Shown here piece by piece: positions 1-5,357 of a DNA stretch of 5,378 nt. How positions within the stretch are numbered: the first letter of the stretch is position 1; every line of letters begins with the position of its first letter. The DNA is from Methanosarcinales archaeon. GTDB taxonomy: Archaea; Halobacteriota; Methanosarcinia; Methanosarcinales; Methanogasteraceae. Both the position numbers and the translations under genes were made by a program. Where the stretch lies: assembly GCA_030666765.1 (NCBI GenBank), contig DAOUXE010000107.1, forward strand, positions 1-5,378, in the 5' to 3' direction. The notes beneath the pieces are model-generated. The model was not told the origin of the DNA and did no database searches. It saw only the letters and a list, made by a program, of their open reading frames with translations.

Positions 1-1
1 T

Positions 2-181
2 GCAGAAAAGGATCACGCCACAAACATCTTCCTCCAGTGGTTCATAACCGAACAAATCGAAGAGGAGGGAAACGACAACGATATCATCGCACGGTTAAAG
101 ATCGTCGAAGGGGACGGCAACGGACTCCTCATGCTCGACCGGGAACTATCGGCACGGGTGTTTACGCCGCCTGCGGCGTAG
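2..181 (+). CDS. Ferritin, C-terminal 59 residues (5'-partial)
   Basis: This is the end of a non-haem ferritin, which oxidises Fe(II) with O2 or H2O2 and stores it as ferric mineral in a 24-subunit shell. The reading frame is already open at the window edge, so the start and helices A-C are missing. Seen: the stretch TNIFLQWFITEQIEEE is the helix D signature of bacterial and archaeal FtnA-type ferritins and carries their conserved glutamates and glutamine near the iron sites. It is followed by a GDGNGLLMLDRELSARVF segment matching the family's short C-terminal helix region (GDG..L.MLDREL). The stop is TAG at 179-181. It sits upstream of flavin-based oxygen-handling genes, which fits a joint iron/oxygen stress role. 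The 94-nt gap to the next gene leaves open whether it shares their transcript. The family call is strong; the exact subfamily cannot be given from 59 residues. Confidence 0.88.
   Translation, partial: AEKDHATNIFLQWFITEQIEEEGNDNDIIARLKIVEGDGNGLLMLDRELSARVFTPPAA
163..180 (+). repeat. Perfect inverted repeat over the ferritin stop
   Basis: TACGCCGC and GCGGCGTA are perfect 8-nt inverted arms separated by CT. A realistic RNA hairpin would be 7 bp with a CCTG loop. It overlaps the last ferritin codons and the first two bases of the TAG stop. No T-tract follows, so it is not a clear intrinsic terminator. It could slow 3'-5' decay or be a by-product of GC-rich Pro-Pro-Ala-Ala codons. Confidence 0.4.
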
Positions 182-275
182 GAGAACCCTGGCTACCACA
201 GCGAGACATGTCACAACTTGTTGCGCCTGAACGCAAAGAACCACGTTTGAGGCGAATCCGGATGAATATTGAAGC

Positions 276-709
276 ATGATTCACATTCGAAAGGCTTTTA
301 GGTCCGATGGAAGAGCGGTTTATGATCTGATCACCTCGTTGATGGGATTTCCGCTCGACCAGGAGGCGTTTCACGAGGTCTTCGTTAGGAATCTCCATTA
401 CGAAAGCGTGCCATATTATGTTGCAGAGAGCGATGGAGATATTGTTGGTTTTGGAAGTCTCCATATCGAACCCCAGCTCCATCATGTCGGACTGGCAGGG
501 GGGGATTCAGGAGTTGGTTGTGCATGAAACAGTTCGCAGCAAAGGTATCGGCGCAGAACTCGTATCAAGACTCGAAGAGGCTGCAGAGGTGGGGCTGCGT
601 CGCAATCGAAGTTACGACGAGAAAAAGATGTGTTGATGCGCAGCGGTTTTACAAAGGTATGGGGTTCAGACATACGCATGTTAATTGTACAAAGGAATTG
701 AAAAGGTGA
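276..709 (+). pseudogene. GNAT family N-acetyltransferase, interrupted by two +1 frameshifts
   Basis: GNAT proteins move an acetyl group from acetyl-CoA to an amine; the substrate here cannot be told. The gene reads in three successive frames. From ATG 276 it gives MIHIRKAFRSDGRAVYDLI and on to HHVGLAGG. It then needs one base removed in the seven-G run at 498-504 to continue as IQELVVHETVRSKGIGAELV, which holds the acetyl-CoA binding R-x-x-G-x-G/A motif (RSKGIGA). A second extra base at about 589-594 (GGTGGGG) must be removed to continue as GCVAIEVTT, then the late GNAT hallmark AQRFYKGMGF, ending at TGA 707-709. The repaired product is 143 aa, a normal GNAT length, and conservation continues across both breaks. 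As written, translation stops at TGA 525-527. Both lesions are additions in G-rich runs, so sequencing error is as likely as true decay. The stop codon lies inside the ribosome binding site of the next gene. Confidence 0.8.
704..709 (+). promoter_or_regulatory. Ribosome binding site of isf
   Basis: AGGTGA lies 5 nt before ATG 715 and matches the archaeal anti-Shine-Dalgarno complement. It decides for ATG 715 over the in-frame ATG at 685, which would add ten residues unlike the family. The TGA inside this site is also the stop of the GNAT gene, so the two would be translationally linked if the GNAT frame were intact. Confidence 0.7.
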
Positions 710-714
710 CCAAT

Positions 715-1341
715 ATGAGAACTATAAACCTGCTCGGCATATCAGGAAGCCCGAGACTCGCATCCACCGACCAGGTGGTCAAGGATGCGCTCGACTATGC
801 CAGCCAGAAACACGGAGCACAAACCGAGTACATAACACTTCACAAGAGAACGATCGGCTTCTGTACGCACTGCGACTTCTGCGTCAGGAAACGTGAGGGC
901 TGCATCCAGAAGGACGGGATGGAGGAGATATACGAGAAACTCCTCTGGGCTGACGCTGTTCTCATAGGAACGCCGGTATACCAGGGAAACCTGAGCGGGC
1001 AGACAAAGACGATGCTCGACCGGTTCCGTGCGCTCGTTTCCAAAGATCCGGCTGCGCTCAGAAACAAGGCGGGAGCTGCAGCGGCTGTGGGCGGCGACAG
1101 AATCGGTGGGCAGGAACTTGCGATCAGGTCGATACTCGATTTCTATGTGATCAGCGAGATGATACCTGTTGGTGGCGGCTCGTTTGGTGCGAATCTCGGA
1201 GGTACATTCTGGTCAAAGGATAAGGGCGCAGAAGGCGTCAGCGAGGATGCAGACGGCATCAGGAGCATGCGCAGGACTATCGACCGCTTGATCTCGGTTG
1301 CAGGAATGATTAAGGAATCGAGAGGTGATGCGGCTGCTTAG
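715..1341 (+). CDS. Iron-sulfur flavoprotein (Isf), NADPH-dependent FMN reductase fold
   Basis: Isf is a cytoplasmic flavodoxin-like protein with FMN and one [4Fe-4S] cluster. In methanogens it takes electrons from ferredoxin and can reduce O2 and H2O2. Seen in 208 aa: the N-terminal strand and FMN phosphate loop GISGSPRLAST (residues 8-18); the compact cluster motif C50-x2-C53-x2-C56-x6-C63, which fits the CX2CX2CX4-7C pattern that marks the family; then ADAVLIGTPVYQGNLSGQ, the second flavin-contact segment of the FMN_red fold, and TKTMLDRF. Length is normal and the gene is intact, although both + strand neighbours are broken. ATG 715 is chosen from the AGGTGA site. Its stop TAG (1339-1341) overlaps the start of the afp homologue by 14 nt, so the two belong to one operon. 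The compact motif separates it from plain FMN/quinone reductases, so the family call is firm; the in vivo oxidant is inferred. Confidence 0.88.
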   Translation: MRTINLLGISGSPRLASTDQVVKDALDYASQKHGAQTEYITLHKRTIGFCTHCDFCVRKREGCIQKDGMEEIYEKLLWADAVLIGTPVYQGNLSGQTKTMLDRFRALVSKDPAALRNKAGAAAAVGGDRIGGQELAIRSILDFYVISEMIPVGGGSFGANLGGTFWSKDKGAEGVSEDADGIRSMRRTIDRLISVAGMIKESRGDAAA

Positions 1342-1884
1342 AATCGCATGGGGGATCACCGGATGCGGCGATCAGATCGAAAATGCCTTTGCTATCATGA
1401 AGGACCTCTCAGAGCGTTATGATCTGGATATCAAGGTTTAGCTCTCAAAGAACGGCGAACTTGTGATGAAGTGGTACAATCTCTGGCACGATCTGAAAGA
1501 GCTATTCCCGAAAGTGGGTGTCGAACACGGCGCAAACTCGCCGTTCATTGCAAGGCAGCTCCAGACTGGTAAGTTCGATCTCTTTCTGGTATGTCAGTGA
1601 GTGCGAACACCGCGGCAAAGATTGCGCACGGGACCCGCGACTCTCTTCTCACAAACGGCGTAGCTCAGGCGGCAAAAGCGAAAATACCGATCTACATCCA
1701 CCCTGCTGACCAGTACGAGGGTGCTGTTACGACGATACTGCCGGATAGGAATGCGATGACCCTGTACATGCGGGATGTGGACATCGAGAACGCTGACCGG
1801 CTGAAACGGATGCAGGGCATCACAGTTCTTGAGAGCATTAGCGATATTGCGGGTGTTGTGAAGCGGCAGTCTGGTGGCAAATAG
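1328..1884 (+). pseudogene. afpA: Archaeoflavoprotein (Afp family), interrupted by an in-frame TAG and a -1 frameshift
   Basis: Afp proteins are small archaeal FMN flavoproteins of the flavoprotein (PF02441-like) fold; the Archaeoglobus member is reported to accept electrons from ferredoxin. Seen: from ATG 1328 the frame gives LRIAWGITGCGDQIENAF, the family's N-terminal flavin-binding hallmark. It meets TAG at 1439-1441 (context DIKV-TAG-LSKNGEL) and continues in the same frame through EHGANSPFIARQLQTGKFDL to about 1592. One base is then missing in TGTCA (1592-1596; TGTCCA would restore Cys-Pro). The following frame gives SANTAAKIAHGTRDSLLTNG, AKIPIYIHPADQYEG and RMQGITVLE, ending at TAG 1882-1884. 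The repaired product is 185 residues, the normal family length. The TAG sits where I expect an aromatic residue (V-Y-L-S-K type), so TAT/TAC to TAG is the simplest origin. GAGGTGA (1322-1328) directly abuts the ATG, so the true start may lie slightly downstream. Pseudogene, sequence errors, or TAG readthrough are the options. Confidence 0.82.
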
Positions 1885-1899
1885 TTCAATACTAGCCAA
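1885..1899. other. 15-nt convergent gap between afp and fprA
   Basis: The stop of the + strand afp homologue and the stop of the - strand fprA are separated by only 15 nt (TTCAATACTAGCCAA). I see no hairpin with a T-tract for either direction, so transcripts from both sides may run into each other as antisense RNA. Confidence 0.5.
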
Positions 1900-3084
1900 T
1901 CAAATCTGCCTTGCTTGCATCACAACCTTTCCTGCAAGCTCTGCGCATGCAGTAAGATCGTCTGCTCCCGGCACAAATTTGACAGATAGGGGATCGACAA
2001 CCGTAACACCGGTCTTCTCAAGCTCGCCCGCAATCGCTTTGACCGCGCCTCCCGCCCAGCCGTACGATCCGAAAGCGGAACCGACCTTGCCCTTTGGCCT
2101 GAGTCCTCTAAGATATGTCAAGAATCCTCCGACGCTCGGAAACATCCCGTTATTGATTGTGGGTGAGCCAACAAGTAGGATCTTAGCCCCCAGAATCTCG
2201 CGTACAATCTTGCTCCATTCCGATTTCCTGAGGTGGTACACCTTAACCTCAAACCCGGCATCGATTATACCCTGTGTAATCGCAGACGCCATCTTCTCGG
2301 TGCTGCCCCACATGGTATCGTAGACCACGATTGCGGTATCGTTTGACTCGGCTGAACCCCAGCCGCGATACGCTTCAAGAATGTCGCCGACGCCTGAATT
2401 GCGCCAGATCATGCCGTGGCTTGGCGCAATCATATCGATCGCAAGCCCCATCTCACCGATCTTCTGCAGGGTCTTTGTGATAAGCGTCGAGAATGGCATC
2501 AGGATGTTTGCATAGTACGTGGCAGCCTCCTCAAGTATCTCAGGTACCTCGTCTGCGTACCGCTTGCTGCTTGCGATGTGCTGTCCGAACGCATCGTTTG
2601 ACAGTAGCAGGCGATCCTCCGGGATATACGTAACCATGTTGTCGGGCCAGTGGAGCATCGGGGTCTCGACGAACGAGAGCGTCTTCGCCCCAAGTGAGAT
2701 CGTGTCCCCGGTCTTTACGGTCTGTATCTCCCAGCCGTCGCAGTCATAGTACATCGGCAGTTCTTCCGCGCCTTTCTCGGTTGCGATCACGATTGCATCG
2801 CAGGCGACCTCCATAACGCGGGGGAGCGATCCCGTGTGATCCGGCTCAACATGGTTCACGATCACATAATCAATAGTGCTCGGGTCTGTTACCGCTTCTA
2901 CCCTGCTGCGCAGTTCATCAAAGAATCCGGCTTTCACGGTATCGACAAGCGCAGTTTTTGAGTCTTTGACGATGTATGCGTTGTATGTCGTACCTCCTGG
3001 TGTGGCATATCCATGGAAATCTCGCAGGTTCCAGTCGATCGCGCCAACCCAGTAAACGCCATCTGTTATCTCTACTTTGTTCAT
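1900..3084 (-). CDS. fprA: Flavodiiron protein FprA, probable coenzyme F420H2 oxidase
   Basis: FprA reduces O2 to water with four electrons; in methanogens two F420H2 are oxidised per O2. It is cytoplasmic and normally dimeric, with FMN of one subunit facing the diiron site of the other. Seen in 394 aa: an N-terminal metallo-beta-lactamase-like domain (about 1-245) with the complete diiron ligand set H78-x-E80-x-D82-H83 (NHVEPDHTG), H145 (PMLHWPDN), D164 (LLLSNDAFGQH) and H223 (APSHGMIW). This is followed by a flavodoxin domain (about 250-394) with the FMN phosphate loop in VVYDTMWGSTEKM. There is no C-terminal rubredoxin or flavin reductase domain, so it is the class A form used by methanogens. 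The start is ATG 3082-3084, because family members begin just before the ITDGVYWVGAIDW segment and a GGAG (3095-3098) lies 10 nt upstream; a longer frame from 3150 would add 22 unrelated residues. The flavin reductase gene ends 16 nt upstream. F420H2 as donor is inferred from context; a rubredoxin donor is the alternative. Confidence 0.93.
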   Translation of the reverse strand: MNKVEITDGVYWVGAIDWNLRDFHGYATPGGTTYNAYIVKDSKTALVDTVKAGFFDELRSRVEAVTDPSTIDYVIVNHVEPDHTGSLPRVMEVACDAIVIATEKGAEELPMYYDCDGWEIQTVKTGDTISLGAKTLSFVETPMLHWPDNMVTYIPEDRLLLSNDAFGQHIASSKRYADEVPEILEEAATYYANILMPFSTLITKTLQKIGEMGLAIDMIAPSHGMIWRNSGVGDILEAYRGWGSAESNDTAIVVYDTMWGSTEKMASAITQGIIDAGFEVKVYHLRKSEWSKIVREILGAKILLVGSPTINNGMFPSVGGFLTYLRGLRPKGKVGSAFGSYGWAGGAVKAIAGELEKTGVTVVDPLSVKFVPGADDLTACAELAGKVVMQARQI

Positions 3085-3100
3085 GATATCAGTTCTCCAG

Positions 3101-3613
3101 TTAATCTTCCTCTCCGATATAAACCGTAGCTTTATCAGGTGTCTTTCCACCTTTCACCTGATGGTAGTATGCATAAGTCATCGGCTCGCCCTCTCTAAGA
3201 ATATCCGCATCAACAACCTCGCCAATGAAGAGGGCGTGCGTGCCCACATCCACCTCCTGCGCAACCGCAACCTCGACATAAGCAAGAGCATGATCGAGCA
3301 CGACAGGTGCACCGGTGATGCCGGTTCGATAGCGGATACCCTCGAATTTATCGATGTCCCTGCCTGACCTGAAACCGAATCTGCCGATTACTTCCATGGG
3401 CGCGTCCGTCCCGAGAACAGATGCCGCGAAGACGCGGCTCTTTCGTATGTAGTCGCAGGTCAGGTTCTCCTTGTTTATGGCAACCGCAACCGTAGGCGGT
3501 CTGGATGCCACCTGCATCACCGTATTTACGATCTGACCGTTGATAGCTTCACCATCTGTCGATGTGACCACGTAGAGCCCGTAGCTGATCAGATGCAGTG
3601 CTTTTCGGTTCAT
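3101..3613 (-). CDS. Flavin reductase-like FMN-binding protein (Hrb N-domain type, no rubredoxin)
   Basis: A 170-aa protein of the flavin reductase-like domain family, a split-barrel FMN binder. Seen: the start MNRKALHLISYGLYVVTS and the GQIVNTVMQVASRPPTVAVA segment are typical of the flavin-reductase half of high-molecular-weight rubredoxin (Hrb) of acetogens, an NAD(P)H:rubredoxin oxidoreductase that feeds flavodiiron proteins. RFGFRSGRDIDKF and the HALFIGEVVDADIL strand complete the domain. It ends at KGGKTPDKATVYIGEED, the point where Hrb would continue into a rubredoxin with CxxC pairs; none is present before TAA (3101-3103). It lies 16 nt upstream of fprA on the same strand, so a role as electron carrier or flavin supplier to FprA is likely but inferred. 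There is no clear Shine-Dalgarno: the 12 nt before ATG are A/T-rich. Translation may depend on reinitiation from the DUF3226 gene, which stops 1 nt before this ATG. The domain call is firm; donor and acceptor are unknown. Confidence 0.87.
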   Translation of the reverse strand: MNRKALHLISYGLYVVTSTDGEAINGQIVNTVMQVASRPPTVAVAINKENLTCDYIRKSRVFAASVLGTDAPMEVIGRFGFRSGRDIDKFEGIRYRTGITGAPVVLDHALAYVEVAVAQEVDVGTHALFIGEVVDADILREGEPMTYAYYHQVKGGKTPDKATVYIGEED

Positions 3614-3614
3614 A

Positions 3615-4223
3615 TTATCTTAAATTATCAATGAATGATACCAGATCAGATAATTCACTGGAATCAAAGTTCCAGTATCCTTTTTGAGCTCCAAGCCCTA
3701 TGGAATTTACAATCGTTGGCATCGAAGCTAAAAACGCTTGTGTTTTCGCTTTTTCCAGTGTTTTTGGAGGATCCGCCAATTCACTTACACAATCGACGAA
3801 TATATCCACACACTCCATCGCAGGATGGTCTTTTACCGTTCTCAAACATAGATCCTCCAACATACCGCGGTCTGAATCACCCGGCATGATGAATATTCCG
3901 ATCACAGGGTTGCCGTCTGAAAACCAGTTCATCCGGGCTGGTGGCTCCAGACCCTCTTTCGTTAAGACATATCTCACACTGTCAAACGCGGCATTTGCAT
4001 CCTTATCAGCGTCACGAATCACTGCAAGAGCCTCAACATCTGAAAAACCACTCATTTTGACCAGCGCAGGCAATTTGTCTTTAAATCGAGACTTTCCACC
4101 AACATCGCGTATTTCAAAACCAGTGATTTCCAGATACCGGAGTAAAGCATCGAAAAAATTAACTTCGTCCTTCCCTTCGACAGCTAAAACCGTCTTTTCA
4201 CGAATGGATTTCATCAACTCCAT
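3615..4223 (-). CDS. DUF3226-like TOPRIM protein, partner of the ATPase
   Basis: A 202-aa protein resembling DUF3226, a small TOPRIM-fold family found beside AAA ATPases. Seen: TVLAVEGKDEVNFFDALL near the N-terminus carries the TOPRIM glutamate (E16 in VEGKDE). ALAVIRDADKDANAAFD (66-81) carries the metal-binding aspartates D71, D73 and D75. A later MPGDSDRGMLEDLCL segment (113-127) has the glycine and acidic pair typical of this family. There is no signal peptide or membrane segment. TOPRIM domains of OLD-type nucleases and of PARIS AriB use this Glu/Asp set for metal-dependent nucleic acid cleavage, so nuclease activity is a reasonable inference but is not shown. The start ATG 4221-4223 is chosen because GGAGGTG (4229-4235) sits 5 nt upstream and the ATG overlaps the ATPase stop as TGATG; a TTG at 4236-4238 would place the start upstream of that site. 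It ends TAA, 1 nt before the flavin reductase ATG. Confidence 0.82.
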   Translation of the reverse strand: MELMKSIREKTVLAVEGKDEVNFFDALLRYLEITGFEIRDVGGKSRFKDKLPALVKMSGFSDVEALAVIRDADKDANAAFDSVRYVLTKEGLEPPARMNWFSDGNPVIGIFIMPGDSDRGMLEDLCLRTVKDHPAMECVDIFVDCVSELADPPKTLEKAKTQAFLASMPTIVNSIGLGAQKGYWNFDSSELSDLVSFIDNLR

Positions 4224-5263
4224 CAACGCACCTCCCAACCGCTGTCAAGAGACGCCTCAAGAACGTCATGATCGTAACTGACCACCCTGAAATCACCGTC
4301 CTTCCTCTCAATCCGGTACAGGCGCACGTCATCGTTATTTTTGCCTGTTTGGGTATAAGAAGAACTAAAAGCTTTGACACACTCTATGGAATGGGTCGTG
4401 GCAAATATCTGAACATTGAACTCTTTTGCAGATTCAAAGATAGCATTCCACAAGAGTTCCTGTGATGAATAATAGAATCCATTCTCTATTTCATCAATCA
4501 AAACAATTCCATCCTGTGTGTCTGAGATCGCCGAGATAATAGATAGTAGTCTGAACATTCCATCCCCCATAACATTTATCGGAACCAATCGATCAAGTCC
4601 AACATCACAGTATACAATTCCATCGGTTCCCAGAGATAAATCAATCAATGAAGGTTCTATCTGGCGTAATATCTTAACAATCCGATCGGTCTGTTTTCTT
4701 ATCTGGATGTTGTTGAATCTTGTACCCAGATCCTGAAACAGCGTCTTTGCATTGATAAACACACCTCTCAATTCTTCCTTATGATCTTTTGGTATATTAA
4801 ATTCCGCATCTCCCTCTTTTACAGTGACATCGGCAATGAATTTTTCAGATTTCTTATTTATTCCGTTTGCAAAAGAATATTCTAAAATCAGACCGCTCAC
4901 CGCCGGCATTGATCCGGTATAACCATCTGTGCTATCGATTGTGATCATATTGGGTTTGATCAGCAAATTTCTAACTTCTTTCGGTTTATCCAGTTCGCCT
5001 GATAATTTAATATCCGAACTGGTATCGAGTTCGTTGAAGAAGACGCCCCACGAATTTTCATCAGTCGTGTAAAAATTTCTAAAATTATTTATTTTTAGAG
5101 GTAACTGGGGGTTGGTCGGTCCTGCGAGGAGGAACAGACTCTCTAAAATTGTCGTTTTACCACAATTATTCGCGCCCACAAATAGATTAACACGCCGAAA
5201 ATCTTTGATCTCCAGATCTCGTATCCCTCTAAGACCTTTGATTGTGAGTTTTGTATACCTCAT
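4223..5263 (-). CDS. AAA_15/OLD-like ABC-type ATPase
   Basis: A 346-aa stand-alone ATPase of the SMC/ABC-like AAA_15/AAA_21 group. Seen in order: the N-terminal strand YTKLTIKGLRGIRDLEI typical of OLD/RecF-like ATPases; Walker A GANNCGKTT (30-38); an internal variable region of about 170 residues where a coiled or dimerisation insert would sit; an ABC-signature-like VMGDGMFRLLSII (231-243) in the GDG..RLL form of this group; Walker B GIVLIDEIENG (252-262) with the catalytic glutamate; and the H-loop ATTHS (288-292). Unlike full OLD proteins it has no fused TOPRIM domain; that role is carried by the overlapping downstream gene. Such pairs act as defence or DNA-processing modules in known relatives (OLD, Gabija, PARIS), but the target here is unknown. 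ATG 5263 is preferred over the adjacent TTG 5266, and AGGGGA lies upstream. It is visibly more A/T-rich than fprA (two sampled 60-nt lines about 35% and 40% GC, against 47% and 58% in fprA), suggesting separate origin. Confidence 0.86.
   Translation of the reverse strand: MRYTKLTIKGLRGIRDLEIKDFRRVNLFVGANNCGKTTILESLFLLAGPTNPQLPLKINNFRNFYTTDENSWGVFFNELDTSSDIKLSGELDKPKEVRNLLIKPNMITIDSTDGYTGSMPAVSGLILEYSFANGINKKSEKFIADVTVKEGDAEFNIPKDHKEELRGVFINAKTLFQDLGTRFNNIQIRKQTDRIVKILRQIEPSLIDLSLGTDGIVYCDVGLDRLVPINVMGDGMFRLLSIISAISDTQDGIVLIDEIENGFYYSSQELLWNAIFESAKEFNVQIFATTHSIECVKAFSSSYTQTGKNNDDVRLYRIERKDGDFRVVSYDHDVLEASLDSGWEVR
4224..4235 (-). promoter_or_regulatory. Strong ribosome binding site and TGATG coupling at the ATPase/TOPRIM junction
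   Basis: On the - strand GGAGGTG is followed by CGTTG and ATG. The ATPase TGA (4225-4223) and the DUF3226 ATG (4223-4221) share one base. A near-perfect Shine-Dalgarno plus stop/start overlap predicts coupled translation and a fixed ratio of the two proteins. Confidence 0.75.
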
Positions 5264-5306
5264 CAAGTTCCCCTTATTTTAGCTATTATACACGTTTTTG
5301 GATATA

Positions 5307-5325
5307 GTACACATAAACCTTTTTG
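5307..5325 (-). promoter_or_regulatory. Candidate archaeal BRE/TATA promoter for the ATPase operon
   Basis: On the - strand CAAAAAGGTTTATGTG gives a purine-rich BRE-like block followed by a TATA-like TTTATGTG. Its centre is about 50 nt before the ATPase ATG, which would put transcription start near 5289 and leave a short leader containing AAGGGGAAC. The four - strand genes have gaps of 16 nt or less, so this could be the promoter of all of them. Another A/T-rich box (TACTATATCC, about 5301-5310) is an alternative. Confidence 0.35.
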
Positions 5326-5357
5326 AGAATGGGGCAAACGCCTAGGGTGATGAAAGG

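Noticed and set aside
163..181. Intrinsic terminator at the ferritin stop
   Set aside because: The inverted repeat is perfect but the loop is very short, it overlaps coding sequence, and no T-tract follows, so it is listed only as an inverted repeat.
37..279. An 80-aa frame starting at 37
   Set aside because: It overlaps the ferritin C-terminus in another frame and is rich in Arg/Gly without any motif; the ferritin frame explains the sequence.
1591..1884. A separate 97-aa gene starting at ATG 1591
   Set aside because: Its sequence is simply the C-terminal half of the Afp family, and the ATG has no ribosome binding site. The first half lies immediately upstream in another frame, so it is one broken gene.
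1594..2323. Open frames on the opposite strands of afp and fprA (for example 1594-1899 on - and 1874-2323 on +)
   Set aside because: They are fully antisense to recognised conserved genes, have no family motifs or credible ribosome binding sites, and have composition typical of shadow frames.
3700..4281. A 193-aa + strand frame across the DUF3226 gene
   Set aside because: It is antisense to a gene with clear TOPRIM motifs, a strong ribosome binding site and a stop/start overlap. The + strand frame shows no recognisable domain.
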